Source of the DNA: Opitutales bacterium
GTDB lineage: Bacteria; Verrucomicrobiota; Verrucomicrobiia; Opitutales; Coraliomargaritaceae
NCBI GenBank assembly: GCA_018607135.1
Contig: JABBCA010000018.1
Coordinates: 1-64,000 of the forward strand
DNA: 64,000 bases
Reading direction: 5' to 3'
Every line of letters begins with the position of its first letter. Positions within the stretch are counted from its first letter, which is position 1. The notes beneath the pieces are model-generated. The model was not told the DNA's origin. It worked only from the letters and a program-made list of their open reading frames with translations, and made no database searches. Below, piece after piece: positions 9,475 to 19,296 of the stretch. The translations under genes and the position numbers were made by a program.

Positions 9475-11613
9475 TTATGGCTGAGCGAGTCTTACGCTGA
9501 TGTTGAATTCCACGTCGCTTTCGCGTCGCGCGTCTTCTCGGAAAGTGAGTGCGTAGAGGATTTCCCAGGTGCTGCCGATACGGGTGCGCATGCCAATGGA
9601 AAACTTAGTGAAGTCACCTGTGTCTGCATCAAAGCGTGTGTTGAGCAGCAGCGCGTAGCGCTCGTTGAGTCGGTAGATGAAATCGAGGCGGTATTGATCG
9701 ATTTGCCGATTGAGCAGGTCGGTAGAGAGGCCGATCTCCCAGATTTCACCACTGATGAGGCTGGTGCGTGTGCGAAGTTCCTCGAGTGTGAAGCTCTCCG
9801 TCTTAAAGCGGCTGGCGAGGTCAAATTTGAGCCAAGGAGCTGGGCTGATGATGAGTTCTACCCAGGTGGCATTAAAGGTATCTTGCTCGTCGCCATCGTA
9901 ACGGGTATTTTTTTCAAAGAGAACATCTTGGTAGAAATTCAATGCCGCCAGTGTCCGCGAGCCGTAGCCTTTGGCGCGTGTTTGATACAGGTTTTCAACT
10001 CCAAGGCGCACTAGGTGAGCCTCAGCAAGGCTATCGACATTGCGTAAGTCGCTTAAGTTGAGCAAGGGGCGGTTCAAGTCGAACGACTGGCGATTGATCG
10101 CGGCAATTTCGTTCACGCTGTCTGGGTCCGAGTAGTAGCGGTAGCGAACCACTGGCCGCACTAAATGGCGGAGGCCGTCGATACCCCAGGTCTCATTAAA
10201 TGTGGGATAGCTCGCGTAGGCTCTGGCTTCAAGATCGAAACCTAGTTCGTAAATGTCACGGCTGTAGGAGTCGTCGATTAGAGTGGCTCCTAGGGTATCT
10301 ACGTCCAACTCTTGGTTGTCGTATTGAGTGAAGCGGGCTCCTGCAATCGGTGTAAAGGTCAACCAATCGGTTAGCAGGAACGGGCGCTCAATCCGGTAAA
10401 CCAAGTCGAAGCGGTCGGCTTCGGTCACTTCGTCCAGTGTCGGAAAGAAATCGCTAAAGTCTTCGCGTAGGCGAGTGTAACTGGCTGAACCACGTTGGTA
10501 GATACCAGTGTTGAAGACGGGGATAGGAAGTAAATCGAAGCGAATTTCGGGTAGGCGCTCTTGAACGAGCTGAAATTCATTCGGGCGGAATCGGCCAAAT
10601 GCAGAGATGAAGTAGTTGTCTCCTGCATAGACACCTTCGATGAAGCTGTCTGGGTTTTGATTGTCATCGTAGTAATCGTCGCGAAAATCGCGAGTGACCT
10701 CAGAGTCGGACCAGTAAGAAGCTTGTGCTGTGGCAGTGAAGCGTTCGCCAATGTAGTGTTTGTGACGCCATTCGGCGAAAATACGCTCGGATTCAATGGT
10801 GCGGTCTAGCAGGTCTAAGTCGCGTTCGCCTGAGTCGTCGATGAATCCAGTGCTGAGTGCACCTACAATACGTTGTGTCGAACTATTGTAGACATACTGA
10901 GCAGTTGGGCCCACCAATGGGCCTCGTTTACTGTAGTAGTCGACATTTGCTCCAAGCCGTAACCATGGAGTCACTGGGAAGAGCGTTGTGGTTTGAATGT
11001 AGGTTCCGAGCTCGCCATCGGTTCCTCCATTTAAATCTAGGTGGTAGGGGGAGGTGCCGAGATAGTAGGTGTAGCTTGGCAAATAAAAGAATGGAATGGT
11101 GCCGAGACGTAGGGTCGCTCCATGCATTTTGATGCGACGATCTTCTTCGTTGATGAACTCGACTTTGTCGGACGAGGCATTGAGCGTGAAGCGCCCGGGG
11201 TTGCCGTAATAAACGGTCGCTCCGTTGATTTCCATCTGATCAGTGTCGCCACCTGCGCTGACGCCAGAGAGATAAAAGGGCCATTGGCCAGTGCGTAATA
11301 TATCGACGGAAAACGCGCTGTTTTCGGTGTCAAAGCTCATGCGGTCGGCGATCAGGCGTCCGCCATCGCGAGAGACCGCAACATTACCCAGCGCATCTGC
11401 TAGGCCATATTCTTGGTAGTAGGTAATGCTGTCTGCACGAACACGAGTGTTCTCTACGTCTAGGCGCGCATCACCGCGAGCTACCAGCTTTTGCGCACCT
11501 TCGTCGAACACTAGCGGCTCAATCGAGCTCAGTTCAGGCAGGGCAGCAAAAATTTGCGACGATAGGGTCGCATATAAAAAAGAGAAAGAGAGAATCCGAG
11601 CTATTCTGGGCAC
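9475..11613 (-). CDS. lptD: LptD-like LPS assembly outer-membrane protein
   Basis: A 712-residue outer-membrane protein with a signal peptide (ILSFSFLYATLSSQIFA), an N-terminal OstA/LptA-like jellyroll (GDARLDVENTRVRADSITYY and ADALGNVAVSRDGGRLIADR), then a long beta-barrel rich in alternating aromatic and charged strands ending in FNISVRLAQP. LptD with LptE inserts LPS in the outer leaflet. The sequence is divergent from the proteobacterial protein but the jellyroll-barrel order and the FFYLPSYTYYLG segment are characteristic. First gene of a minus-strand operon with scpA. It implies an LPS-like outer membrane. Confidence 0.85.
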   Translation of the reverse strand: MPRIARILSFSFLYATLSSQIFAALPELSSIEPLVFDEGAQKLVARGDARLDVENTRVRADSITYYQEYGLADALGNVAVSRDGGRLIADRMSFDTENSAFSVDILRTGQWPFYLSGVSAGGDTDQMEINGATVYYGNPGRFTLNASSDKVEFINEEDRRIKMHGATLRLGTIPFFYLPSYTYYLGTSPYHLDLNGGTDGELGTYIQTTTLFPVTPWLRLGANVDYYSKRGPLVGPTAQYVYNSSTQRIVGALSTGFIDDSGERDLDLLDRTIESERIFAEWRHKHYIGERFTATAQASYWSDSEVTRDFRDDYYDDNQNPDSFIEGVYAGDNYFISAFGRFRPNEFQLVQERLPEIRFDLLPIPVFNTGIYQRGSASYTRLREDFSDFFPTLDEVTEADRFDLVYRIERPFLLTDWLTFTPIAGARFTQYDNQELDVDTLGATLIDDSYSRDIYELGFDLEARAYASYPTFNETWGIDGLRHLVRPVVRYRYYSDPDSVNEIAAINRQSFDLNRPLLNLSDLRNVDSLAEAHLVRLGVENLYQTRAKGYGSRTLAALNFYQDVLFEKNTRYDGDEQDTFNATWVELIISPAPWLKFDLASRFKTESFTLEELRTRTSLISGEIWEIGLSTDLLNRQIDQYRLDFIYRLNERYALLLNTRFDADTGDFTKFSIGMRTRIGSTWEILYALTFREDARRESDVEFNISVRLAQP

Positions 11614-11737
11614 GGAACGGGACTATGCCACCCGCGATAAGGTGGACAAGTCTTTTTACTCACCTATTTAGAGATGAATATTCTTTCGGCTGCTTACATT
11701 CTTGCCAGAGACATGAGTTTCAATTTTTCTTATCGCC

Positions 11738-13951
11738 GTGATAGTAACAAAAAAAGACTTCGTCTCGGTAACCAGTGTAAAGTGCGCCCAGCCTCATGGC
11801 ATCTTGGGTATGCATCCGCATAAAAAAGGAAACAAATCAGGACTTTTAGTCCGCGCTTACGTAGATGATGCTAAAAGCTGCGAAGTGGTAGACGTTAATG
11901 ACGATACGAAGCGTTATTCGTTGAAACGTCTTAGCGATGACGGCTTTTTCGAGGGTATTATCGAAGGACGTAAGGAGTTGTTCCAATATCGCCTACGTAT
12001 TGAGCGTTACAACGGAGAAATTCGCCAGTTCTACGATCCCTATAGCTTTTTACCGACACTTTCGGACGACGATACGTATCTATTTAGTGAGGGCAATGAC
12101 CACCAAGTGCATAATAAGCACGGCGCTCATATTCGCACTATTGACGGTGTGCCAGGTGTCTCATTTGTCGTTTGGGCGCCGAATGCAGAACGAGTCTCAG
12201 TGGTCGGGGACTTTAATCATTGGGATGGTCGCTATCACCCAATGCGCAGCCTAGGTGCTTCGGGTATTTGGGAGCTCTTTATTCCTGGAGTGGAAGAGGG
12301 CAATAAGTATAAGTATGAGATCGGCACGCGCCACGGATATGCGGCACTGAAAACCGATCCGTATGGCACACGCTTCGAATCTCCGCCAAATAATGCATCC
12401 ATCGTATGTAAAACGGACACTTACCAGTGGAAGGACGCGGATTGGATTGAAAGACGTAAACGCACCGACTGGGTGAATTCGCCGGTTTCGATATATGAAA
12501 TGCACCTTGGCTCTTGGAAGAAAGTTGTCGAAGACGCCAATCGCTCCCTTAGTTATCGTGAACTGGCTGTCGAGCTGGTTGATTATTTAAAGGACATGAA
12601 CTACACGCATGTGGAGTTCTTGCCGCTCTCCGAGCATCCATTTGATGGTTCATGGGGGTATCAGGTCACCGGTTTTTTTGCACCCACTTACCGTTTTGGC
12701 ACACCTGAGGACTTTATGTTCCTTGTGGATACACTGCACCAAAATGGTCTCGGTGTGATTATGGACTGGGTGCCCGCGCACTTTCCAACAGACAGTTTTG
12801 CCTTGGCGCAATTTGACGGCACCGCTCTCTACGAGCACGCCGATCCACGCCAAGGGTTCCACCAAGATTGGGGCACCTTGATCTTTAATTATGGTCGCAA
12901 CGAAGTGCGTAACTTCCTTGTCGCGAGCGCACTCGCATGGTGTGAGCGTTATCATATCGACGGCCTCCGTGTGGATGCGGTTGCGTCCATGCTTTACCTC
13001 GATTACTCGCGTGAAGAAGGACAATGGATTCCGAATCAATACGGTGGTCGTGAGAATCTGGAGGCGATTGAATTCCTCAAACAGACCAATAGCTTAGTTC
13101 ACGATTACTACCCCGGCACTTTGATGATTGCTGAGGAGTCAACTGCGTTTCCAGGAGTGAGTAAGCCAGTTTCTGAAGGTGGTCTTGGCTTCGATATGAA
13201 GTGGAATATGGGCTGGATGCATGACACTCTCGAATATTTTCAAAAAGATCCTGTGTATCGTAAATACGAGCATCATCAGCTCTCCTTTGGTATGCTCTAT
13301 CAATATTCGGAAAACTTCACTCAAGTGTTCTCACATGATGAAGTGGTTCATGGTAAAAAATCCATGCTATTGAAGATGCCAGGAGAGCCGATTTCTAATA
13401 AGGCACACCAGCTTCGCCTCCTTTATGGGCTCATGTGGATGTGGCCAGGGAAGAAGACCCTTTTCATGGGTTGTGACTTTGGTCAGTCTCAAGAGTGGCA
13501 GTGCAGCGGTAGTCTCGATTGGCATTTATTACAATATACTGACCATGAAGGTATTCAGCGTTGTGTGCGTGATTTAAATAAGCTTTACCAAGACGTTCCA
13601 GGATTTGCGGCGGGTGATGTAAATCCCGAAGCATTTGAGTGGATCAACTGCTCGGATGCGGATAACAGCATCCTTACATTCTTACGTAAGGGTAATGAGA
13701 AAACGGATACACTTGCGGCAGTGGGTAATTTTACTCCGGTCTTGCGTGAGGCGTTTCGTGTCGGCGTGCCATTCCCTGGTTTCTGGAAAGAGATCCTCAA
13801 CACGGATGCCAAGGAATATGGTGGCCTAGGTTATGGTAACAGTGGAGGCGTCGAGGCAGATGAAGTGGAGTGGGACGGTCGTCCATACTCAATTAAGCTG
13901 ACCATGCCGCCGCAGTCCATGAGTGTATTCCGATATCAAGGAAACGCCTAA
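11738..13951 (+). CDS. glgB: 1,4-alpha-glucan branching enzyme (GH13)
   Basis: A 737-residue glycogen branching enzyme that forms alpha-1,6 branches. After an N-terminal domain comes a CBM48 region (GVSFVVWAPNAERVSVVGDF), then the GH13 barrel with region I VIMDWVPAHFP, nucleophile Asp in GLRVDAVASMLY, acid Glu in IAEESTAFPG and region IV SHDEVVHG. The reading frame opens with GTG at 11738 and no ATG lies upstream in frame; the next Met is too far in. It stands alone on the plus strand, divergent from lptD, with its own terminator. No other glycogen gene is in the window. Confidence 0.95.
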   Translation: MIVTKKDFVSVTSVKCAQPHGILGMHPHKKGNKSGLLVRAYVDDAKSCEVVDVNDDTKRYSLKRLSDDGFFEGIIEGRKELFQYRLRIERYNGEIRQFYDPYSFLPTLSDDDTYLFSEGNDHQVHNKHGAHIRTIDGVPGVSFVVWAPNAERVSVVGDFNHWDGRYHPMRSLGASGIWELFIPGVEEGNKYKYEIGTRHGYAALKTDPYGTRFESPPNNASIVCKTDTYQWKDADWIERRKRTDWVNSPVSIYEMHLGSWKKVVEDANRSLSYRELAVELVDYLKDMNYTHVEFLPLSEHPFDGSWGYQVTGFFAPTYRFGTPEDFMFLVDTLHQNGLGVIMDWVPAHFPTDSFALAQFDGTALYEHADPRQGFHQDWGTLIFNYGRNEVRNFLVASALAWCERYHIDGLRVDAVASMLYLDYSREEGQWIPNQYGGRENLEAIEFLKQTNSLVHDYYPGTLMIAEESTAFPGVSKPVSEGGLGFDMKWNMGWMHDTLEYFQKDPVYRKYEHHQLSFGMLYQYSENFTQVFSHDEVVHGKKSMLLKMPGEPISNKAHQLRLLYGLMWMWPGKKTLFMGCDFGQSQEWQCSGSLDWHLLQYTDHEGIQRCVRDLNKLYQDVPGFAAGDVNPEAFEWINCSDADNSILTFLRKGNEKTDTLAAVGNFTPVLREAFRVGVPFPGFWKEILNTDAKEYGGLGYGNSGGVEADEVEWDGRPYSIKLTMPPQSMSVFRYQGNA

Positions 13952-13978
13952 CTTTCCCTTATAAATAACTGTTATTCA

Positions 13979-14015
13979 AAGCCCTTCGCTGATGCGAGGG
14001 GCTTCTTTTATTTTT
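13979..14015 (+). terminator. Terminator of glgB
   Basis: Stem AAGCCCTTCGC paired with GCGAGGGGCTT (one G-T pair) around a TGAT loop, followed by CTTTTATTTTT. It lies about 30 bp beyond the glgB stop. Confidence 0.88.
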
Positions 14016-14156
14016 CTGGCTAATTGGCTGAAGTCTATCGATCATCTATTGGAAACAGCTTGCGTGATTACTAATAATTTGCTTCTTCGAACTCTAAAGG
14101 TTTTCGGCTGCCATACACCTCGAACTGATTACTATCAGATGTATTCTTCTCTGTAG

Positions 14157-14600
14157 TCAGCTCCGTTTTTCTTCCTCAAAAGAGAGGTCATCGCTATCTT
14201 CTGGATGATTCGCGTGTAGCTCATCAGGTAGGCAAATGTAATAGGTCATTAGCCAGAGGCTCCACGTCGTTCGATAGAGTGCTAGTGGTAGGGTGAATGC
14301 GCCAATCAACGCGATGATAAGGGCGACCTTGAAGGCCAAGAAATCAGCCATTAAGCCAGTAAGCAACACAGGTGCAACGAAACCAATTGCGACCATGCCA
14401 TAGTTGATGCAGAGAGGGCCCAGGTAGTAGCCATCGCCTCGCTCGAGTGGCATCCCACATGCAGGGCAGCGTGGATGGATACGTAAGGGGCTTCTAAATA
14501 ATTCGGATTGGCCACAATTGGGGCATTGTTGACGCAGCCCTCTCTGAATTAATTGGCGGGTGCCCACTTTAGGTAGCGGCTCTAGCTCAGAAATAGTCAC
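14157..14600 (-). CDS. DUF983 family membrane protein (second copy)
   Basis: A 147-residue DUF983 protein: two CxxC pairs (CPNCGQSELF and CPACGMPLE), a GYYLGP motif, then hydrophobic segments MVAIGFVAPVLLTGLMA and VALIIALIGAFTLPLAL, and an acidic C-terminal tail. It shares architecture but only modest sequence with the copy at 4102-4488, so they are paralogues rather than a recent duplication. It starts 3 bp after the TatD-family stop and is probably the last gene of the SufE-TatD run. Function unknown. Confidence 0.85.
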   Translation of the reverse strand: MTISELEPLPKVGTRQLIQRGLRQQCPNCGQSELFRSPLRIHPRCPACGMPLERGDGYYLGPLCINYGMVAIGFVAPVLLTGLMADFLAFKVALIIALIGAFTLPLALYRTTWSLWLMTYYICLPDELHANHPEDSDDLSFEEEKRS

Positions 14601-14603
14601 AAC

Positions 14604-15395
14604 TTAACTATGGAAATAGCGTCTAAAGTTTTTTTCAACTTGAATGCAAAAGCGTTCAAACGTTTCACCGCGGAGTGTGGCGAGCGCATGATAAGCGGCT
14701 CGTAAATTTGCTGGGTGATTGAGCGATGGGTCGCTGAGCGCGAAGGAGCGATGGTCAGTTGTAGGTAAACAGTCGGGCGAGTCGGTTTCGACCAAGATCT
14801 GGTCCGATGGAATCGCTCGTATCAACTCGTAGATGTGCGTTGCGTTGGGTTTTAACTGACCCGTATTGAAAGAGAAATAGCTCCCTTGATCGATGAGTTT
14901 TCGAGCCGCTTCAACGGGCACGTTCAGTGCATGGACGTGAACGCCGCGCTGAGGGAGCGGGGTAGAGTTTAGTGCCTTCATCAGCGGGTCTATTGCTCTT
15001 AAGCAATGAATGGAGACGGGTAGGTTGCGCTCAGCTGCTTGTTTCAGTTGCCATTGGAAAGCCGCTTGTTGCTTGTGAATGTCGTGCCCCTCGACCCATT
15101 GATCGAGACCGATCTCTCCGATACTTCGCACGCCTTTGTCGAGTGCATGTAGAAACGCTTGCTGCCAATTTCCGGGGGCAGTAGTCACCTGCCAAGGGTG
15201 TAGCCCAATTGCGGGGAGTGCTCTTGGGTTGTCTTGGCAATAGTCGAGCACCTGTTGCCAGTCCCTAGGCGATGTGCCGTTGACGATAGAGCCCTGGCAA
15301 TGAATTGAATCGAGCGCCGATTCGATCGACTGTATCTCCTGAGCAAGCCTTGCATCCGCTAAATGGCAGTGTGCGTCATACAGCGGCTCATGCAT
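14604..15395 (-). CDS. TatD-family metal-dependent hydrolase
   Basis: A 263-residue TIM-barrel metallohydrolase of the TatD family. Metal ligands appear in DAHCHLADARL at the N-terminus, Glu in GEIGLDQW, His in SIHCLRA and VHVHALN, and Asp in ETDSPDC. Family members act as 3'-5' exonucleases or D-aminoacyl-tRNA deacylase-like enzymes; which applies here is not clear. It lies between sufE (20 bp upstream) and DUF983 (3 bp downstream) on one strand. Confidence 0.88.
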   Translation of the reverse strand: MHEPLYDAHCHLADARLAQEIQSIESALDSIHCQGSIVNGTSPRDWQQVLDYCQDNPRALPAIGLHPWQVTTAPGNWQQAFLHALDKGVRSIGEIGLDQWVEGHDIHKQQAAFQWQLKQAAERNLPVSIHCLRAIDPLMKALNSTPLPQRGVHVHALNVPVEAARKLIDQGSYFSFNTGQLKPNATHIYELIRAIPSDQILVETDSPDCLPTTDHRSFALSDPSLNHPANLRAAYHALATLRGETFERFCIQVEKNFRRYFHS

Positions 15396-15415
15396 GGTGT
15401 TGTGTGCCGCTTTTC

Positions 15416-15832
15416 CTAGCTAGCAAGGCAGGACTTAGCAAAGCGCTGAATGGATTCTACGATACGGCTAAGACCATTGCGGCGGTTGGGCGAGAGGTGT
15501 TGTGTGATGCCGACTTCGGCAAGGAACTCGGCATCAGTAGCAGCGATTTCTTCTGGCTTTTGTTCGCTGTAAAAGGTGCAGAGGAGTTCCGCGATACCCT
15601 TAACGATTGCGGAGTCGGACTCTGAGCGATAGTAGCAGAGGCCGTCTTTAAACTCTGGCACCACCCATAACTGAGACATGCAGCCTTCGATTTTAAAGGT
15701 GTCGATACGCAGATCTTCAGATAAACCTTCAGCTTTCTTTCCGCGTTCGACGATGTAGCCGAGGCGCTCGTAGGCATCCGGGATCAGTGTAATTTCCTCA
15801 ACGAGGGCGTCTTTTTTATCCTGTAGGTTCAT
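15416..15832 (-). CDS. sufE: SufE-family cysteine desulfuration protein
   Basis: A 138-residue SufE-like sulfur acceptor with the active-site cysteine in KIEGCMSQLWVVPE and the family ending SPNRRNGLSRIVESI. It accepts persulfide sulfur from a SufS-type desulfurase and passes it to the Fe-S scaffold. The size is canonical for stand-alone SufE. SufS and SufBCD are not next to it, so the rest of the pathway must be elsewhere. First gene of the SufE-TatD-DUF983 run. Confidence 0.92.
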   Translation of the reverse strand: MNLQDKKDALVEEITLIPDAYERLGYIVERGKKAEGLSEDLRIDTFKIEGCMSQLWVVPEFKDGLCYYRSESDSAIVKGIAELLCTFYSEQKPEEIAATDAEFLAEVGITQHLSPNRRNGLSRIVESIQRFAKSCLAS

Positions 15833-15891
15833 GATCGTTAAAGGCAGCGGAACTTAGGCAGGCTACAGTTTAAGTCAAGCCGTGGCGAGTT

Positions 15892-16746
15892 CTAAGAACA
15901 CTGCACTGCCGTAGGATGCATCTGTTTATTCGGCTTGAAGCGGTTATTCACAAAGACAAGATTTTGATATGCAAAGAGTTCGTTGCGGCGAGGCTTCTTT
16001 CTTAGAGGCAGGACGCCTTTCGGTAGGAGTCGATAGGGAGTATAATTCTGGAGTGTTTGCGCGAAATCTCTGTAGAAGACGCGGCTGATTACATTCATCT
16101 CATTGAACTCGATGTGTATGAGATCGATCTGGTCGTTTCGTAGGAGCTTTTGGGCTCCTTTGAGCACTTCAAGTTCGTGGCCTTCAGTGTCGATTTTTAG
16201 CAACTGTATTGAATCAATACCAGTTTCGCTAGCATAGGAATCCAGAGTCGTTATCTCGACTTCTATCTCAATGGATTCAGCCTGATGTATATCTTCGATC
16301 ACATCTTTATACAGGGATCCAAATGCGGATGAACCATTTAGGTCCTTTCTATCGTAGAACGTTAACTTCGCATCGTTCGCTCCTAAGCCCTTGTTGATTG
16401 CAGTGATTGTGTTTGATGCAAGTCGCGGTGTCAGCTTTTCAAAGGTTTTAGGGTTCGGCTCGAATGACCAAATTGTTGCCTGTGGGTGATTTTTAAAAAG
16501 TAAGTTGCTGTAGAGCCCGACGTTGGCTCCGACATCTACAAATACGGGGTCTGTCCCGTCGATGTATTTGGGCAGTAACTTATCGATGAAATATCGCTCA
16601 CCACTGAGTTCCTGTGTCTGATAATTGAGAATCCCCAATCCTCTCAATGCATGATCTAAAAGTGCTTCGTTAACTTTTCGAAAGACTGGTCTGGCCATAA
16701 TGAATCGCCAGCATCTGCGTAGTAATCTGCGTTTTCTCTTCTTCAT
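15892..16746 (-). CDS. FkbM family methyltransferase
   Basis: A 284-residue SAM-dependent methyltransferase of the FkbM type. Motif I is FVDVGANVGLYSN, the acidic SAM-binding strand follows in IWSFEPNP, and the family signature LLKIDTEGHELEVLKGA is intact. Such enzymes O-methylate sugars or natural products and often belong to surface-glycan synthesis, although no glycan cluster surrounds it here. The N-terminus is very basic (MKKRKRRLLRRCWRF). The last residues, KQMHPTAVQCS, look foreign to the family and may derive from an inserted intergenic repeat that replaced the original end. Confidence 0.88.
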   Translation of the reverse strand: MKKRKRRLLRRCWRFIMARPVFRKVNEALLDHALRGLGILNYQTQELSGERYFIDKLLPKYIDGTDPVFVDVGANVGLYSNLLFKNHPQATIWSFEPNPKTFEKLTPRLASNTITAINKGLGANDAKLTFYDRKDLNGSSAFGSLYKDVIEDIHQAESIEIEVEITTLDSYASETGIDSIQLLKIDTEGHELEVLKGAQKLLRNDQIDLIHIEFNEMNVISRVFYRDFAQTLQNYTPYRLLPKGVLPLRKKPRRNELFAYQNLVFVNNRFKPNKQMHPTAVQCS

Positions 16747-16787
16747 CGTTTAGCTTCGTTACTTTCATTAGATGTGCGCTAGAAGAC

Positions 16788-16816
16788 AAAAAAGCCTCAT
16801 CCTAGGATGAGGCTTA
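16788..16816 (-). terminator. Terminator downstream of tRNA-Leu
   Basis: Near-perfect palindrome AAGCCTCATCC/GGATGAGGCTT with a minimal TA loop; on the minus strand it is followed by TTTTTTGTC. It sits 4 bp from the tRNA 3' end. Confidence 0.9.
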
Positions 16817-16819
16817 AAA

Positions 16820-16901
<82 letters not shown>

Positions 16902-17009
16902 GCATGAGCTGGTGTTATGAGGCTGTTTTTGTAGGATGCAAGCCCTTGTTCGTGGAAATCTTTAATCCTATTGTCATGTGGGTGCTATCGAGAGCTCTGA
17001 GTCTTCAGT

Positions 17010-17846
17010 TTATTGACCAACACTGTCCGTGGGCTGTTCTCTCTGCTTGGGCACCGCCTCTAAATAGCTGCGTAGGATCGCTTGCTCGACTTTGAGCTTG
17101 GACTCCGCGCTGGCAAGATAGCGTAGCGTGATGGACAGCGTGTCTTTATCCTCAACTTTGAGTAGGGTGCGCGGCTCTATGCTCGGGAGATCGATCCCGC
17201 CTCGCTTCATTCGCTGGATCGTTTTTTCGACTGTTTCCTTATCCTTTGCACAATGTTCGGCCGCAGCTGATAGTAGGGCCTTTTCATGTGCGTCCCAATC
17301 TTCCGTTCGTGGTAATTTGACCGTCAGTATACCGTAAACTGCGCTGCCATGATCGTGTGTGCTATTTCGAATGACCTGATTTAGAAAGAGTGAATTTGGC
17401 ATGGATACGAGCCGGCCACTGTATTGACCGTCAATCACCTCCTGCAGTTGAGTCGATAGCAGATTCTGGTCGATTACATCGCCCTCGACATCTGCGATGC
17501 GAATACGATCACCTAAAGCAAACGCGTTACTGCCTGCCTTAATGATACTGCCTAGAAAGCACATAATCAGTTCTTTCGTTCCAATCACAAGGGCTGCCAT
17601 GATGGCGACCGCTGAGAGAGCTGCAGTGCGTAATTCGGTGCCCCAAATGAGCACTAAAGCAATGACAAGGATGATGAGCCGTAAGTTCCGTAAACCTGCG
17701 AGCCAACGACGTTTGTAAGTATTGCTGTAGAATTGGCGGTTGTTGATCCATCGTGTTCCAATGATTTGGAATGCGAGAAACAAGATGACACATATGACGG
17801 TTACGAATAGCTTAGTCATGGTTGGATCTAATAGTGTAATGCTCAT
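17010..17846 (-). CDS. MscS-family mechanosensitive channel
   Basis: A 278-residue small-conductance mechanosensitive channel. Three or so membrane spans are visible (LFVTVICVILFLAFQIIG, LRLIILVIALVLIW, TAALSAVAIMAALVIG), the last leading to the pore-lining and beta-domain start (GSNAFALGDRIRIADVEGDV). The C-terminal cytoplasmic part is predicted to form the vestibule. It should release solutes on hypo-osmotic shock. It stands alone on the minus strand between the tRNA and a divergent ACT-domain gene. Confidence 0.88.
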   Translation of the reverse strand: MSITLLDPTMTKLFVTVICVILFLAFQIIGTRWINNRQFYSNTYKRRWLAGLRNLRLIILVIALVLIWGTELRTAALSAVAIMAALVIGTKELIMCFLGSIIKAGSNAFALGDRIRIADVEGDVIDQNLLSTQLQEVIDGQYSGRLVSMPNSLFLNQVIRNSTHDHGSAVYGILTVKLPRTEDWDAHEKALLSAAAEHCAKDKETVEKTIQRMKRGGIDLPSIEPRTLLKVEDKDTLSITLRYLASAESKLKVEQAILRSYLEAVPKQREQPTDSVGQ

Positions 17847-17933
17847 TATAACGTTCGGTTGTTAACAGTTTCTTAGTAAATCACCAGTCGAAACACACTT
17901 GCTGTTTTGCAGTCAGTTACTTAAACAAGGTTT

Positions 17934-18443
17934 ATGGAATCCGTATTGGTTTTAACGATTAGCGGCGAAGATCGCGCCGGTCTAGTGGAGCAACTCGCTG
18001 AAGTAATTGCTTCGCATAGTGGTAACTGGGAGCATTGCCGCATGGCTCATTTGGCTGGGCGCTTTGTGGGCTTACTGGAAGTCAGTGTTCCAGGTGATCA
18101 GCAGCAGGAACTTGAGGTCGCCTTGCGCACGATCAAAGATTTAGACGTGCTGATCGCCGCTGGAGAGCTCGAAGCGCGAGAAGAATTACGACAATTTGAC
18201 CTCCAGGTCGTCGGCACCGATCATTCAGGCATCGTTCGTGATGTGTTTAAGGCATTGGCGTGTGCCGGGGTAAACGTAGAAGAGTTGAGCACTTCAACGG
18301 TGAGTGCTCCGGATTCTGGAGTGATGTTGTTTGAAGCCAAAGCGCGCTTGGGTTGTGGCCCAGATGTTGCTATCGGAGAAATTCGAACACAACTTGAGGC
18401 CATTGCTCAAGATATCATGGTGGATGTAAATTTATTGGATTAA
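17934..18443 (+). CDS. Tandem ACT-domain regulator (GcvR-like)
   Basis: A 169-residue protein made of two ACT domains: residues about 1-75 ([22 protein letters not shown]) and about 88-165 ([20 protein letters not shown]). The arrangement is that of GcvR, the accessory repressor of glycine cleavage in enterobacteria, though in other phyla related proteins have unknown ligands. The ACT fold suggests amino-acid binding. It lies 11 bp before the SHD1-like gene on the same strand. Confidence 0.8.
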   Translation: MESVLVLTISGEDRAGLVEQLAEVIASHSGNWEHCRMAHLAGRFVGLLEVSVPGDQQQELEVALRTIKDLDVLIAAGELEAREELRQFDLQVVGTDHSGIVRDVFKALACAGVNVEELSTSTVSAPDSGVMLFEAKARLGCGPDVAIGEIRTQLEAIAQDIMVDVNLLD

Positions 18444-18454
18444 TTTTCTTACTG

Positions 18455-19225
18455 ATGATTTCTCAAAAAAGTTTAAAGGTCAGTGTATTGTGCGCAGCGT
18501 TACTGATGAGCGCGTTGACTACCATTGCACAAGAAGCGTATCGCGAGTTTACCAGTTCCGATGGAGCTACGATTGAAGCGACCGTGGTAGATGCCAGCGC
18601 GATTGCAGTGACGATTCGTAGAAAAGATGGTTCTGAGTTTAAGGATGTTCCGCTCAGCCGGTTCTCTGCTCAAGACCGCAAGTATGTTCGCGGCTGGAGA
18701 GATGCTCGTAAGCAAGCGGTAGAGGATGCAGACTTAACTCACGATTCACGGATTCGCATCACTGTCAAAAAAGGTAAAGACGATGACATGAACAATTACG
18801 GCGATATCGATGATCGTGTAATCGTTTTTGAGCCAGGCATCGTCGCCGACAATGAAGAAAAGGAACTGACGTTTCGAAATGTTCAAGGGACTTTGGTGAT
18901 CATTGGTAGCGGGGTGATCGAGAAGGACTCTTACGTAGTTCTCAGTAAACAAGATTTCGTTATTGATTTAATTCCTCGTGAGCAGACACGCTGGGAAGGC
19001 GATCTTTTTCAATGTCGTTATGACCCTGACTATGGCGGCTTTGACTATGCGGGCTATTTGTTGGTATTAAAAAATAAAGCGGGCCATAATGTTGTGGTGA
19101 AAGCGTCTAAGTCCGCTTGGGAGAAGCATCCCGAAGCCATTTTGAAAGCGAAGCAACTGACAGGTTATGATCGGAATTTCCGTAAAGAGTTTCAGCTGTT
19201 TTCTACCTTTGGATTACCACGCTAA
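18455..19225 (+). CDS. Secreted SHD1-like domain protein
   Basis: A 256-residue protein with a signal peptide (VLCAALLMSALTTIAQ) followed by an SHD1-like segment, YREFTSSDGATIEATVVDAS through VPLSRFSAQDRKYVRGW. That module is common in secreted proteins of planctomycetes and verrucomicrobia. The remainder (about 95-256) is an unrecognised beta-rich domain ending in FQLFSTFGLPR. It probably works in the periplasm or at the surface. It follows the ACT gene by 11 bp. Confidence 0.72.
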   Translation: MISQKSLKVSVLCAALLMSALTTIAQEAYREFTSSDGATIEATVVDASAIAVTIRRKDGSEFKDVPLSRFSAQDRKYVRGWRDARKQAVEDADLTHDSRIRITVKKGKDDDMNNYGDIDDRVIVFEPGIVADNEEKELTFRNVQGTLVIIGSGVIEKDSYVVLSKQDFVIDLIPREQTRWEGDLFQCRYDPDYGGFDYAGYLLVLKNKAGHNVVVKASKSAWEKHPEAILKAKQLTGYDRNFRKEFQLFSTFGLPR

Positions 19226-19239
19226 TTTGTGCTTTCGAA

Positions 19240-19274
19240 TATAAAACAGGCGTCGTATAAGCACGACGCCTGTT
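19240..19274 (-). terminator. Terminator of the pflBA-transporter unit
   Basis: Stem AACAGGCGTCGT/ACGACGCCTGTT with a short loop. Reading minus, it is followed by TTTATATT, so it serves the OFA transporter gene; it may also help stop the SHD1-like gene from the other side, though without a plus-strand T tract. Confidence 0.8.
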
Positions 19275-19296
19275 GGGTGAAAACGGTGAGGATCAC

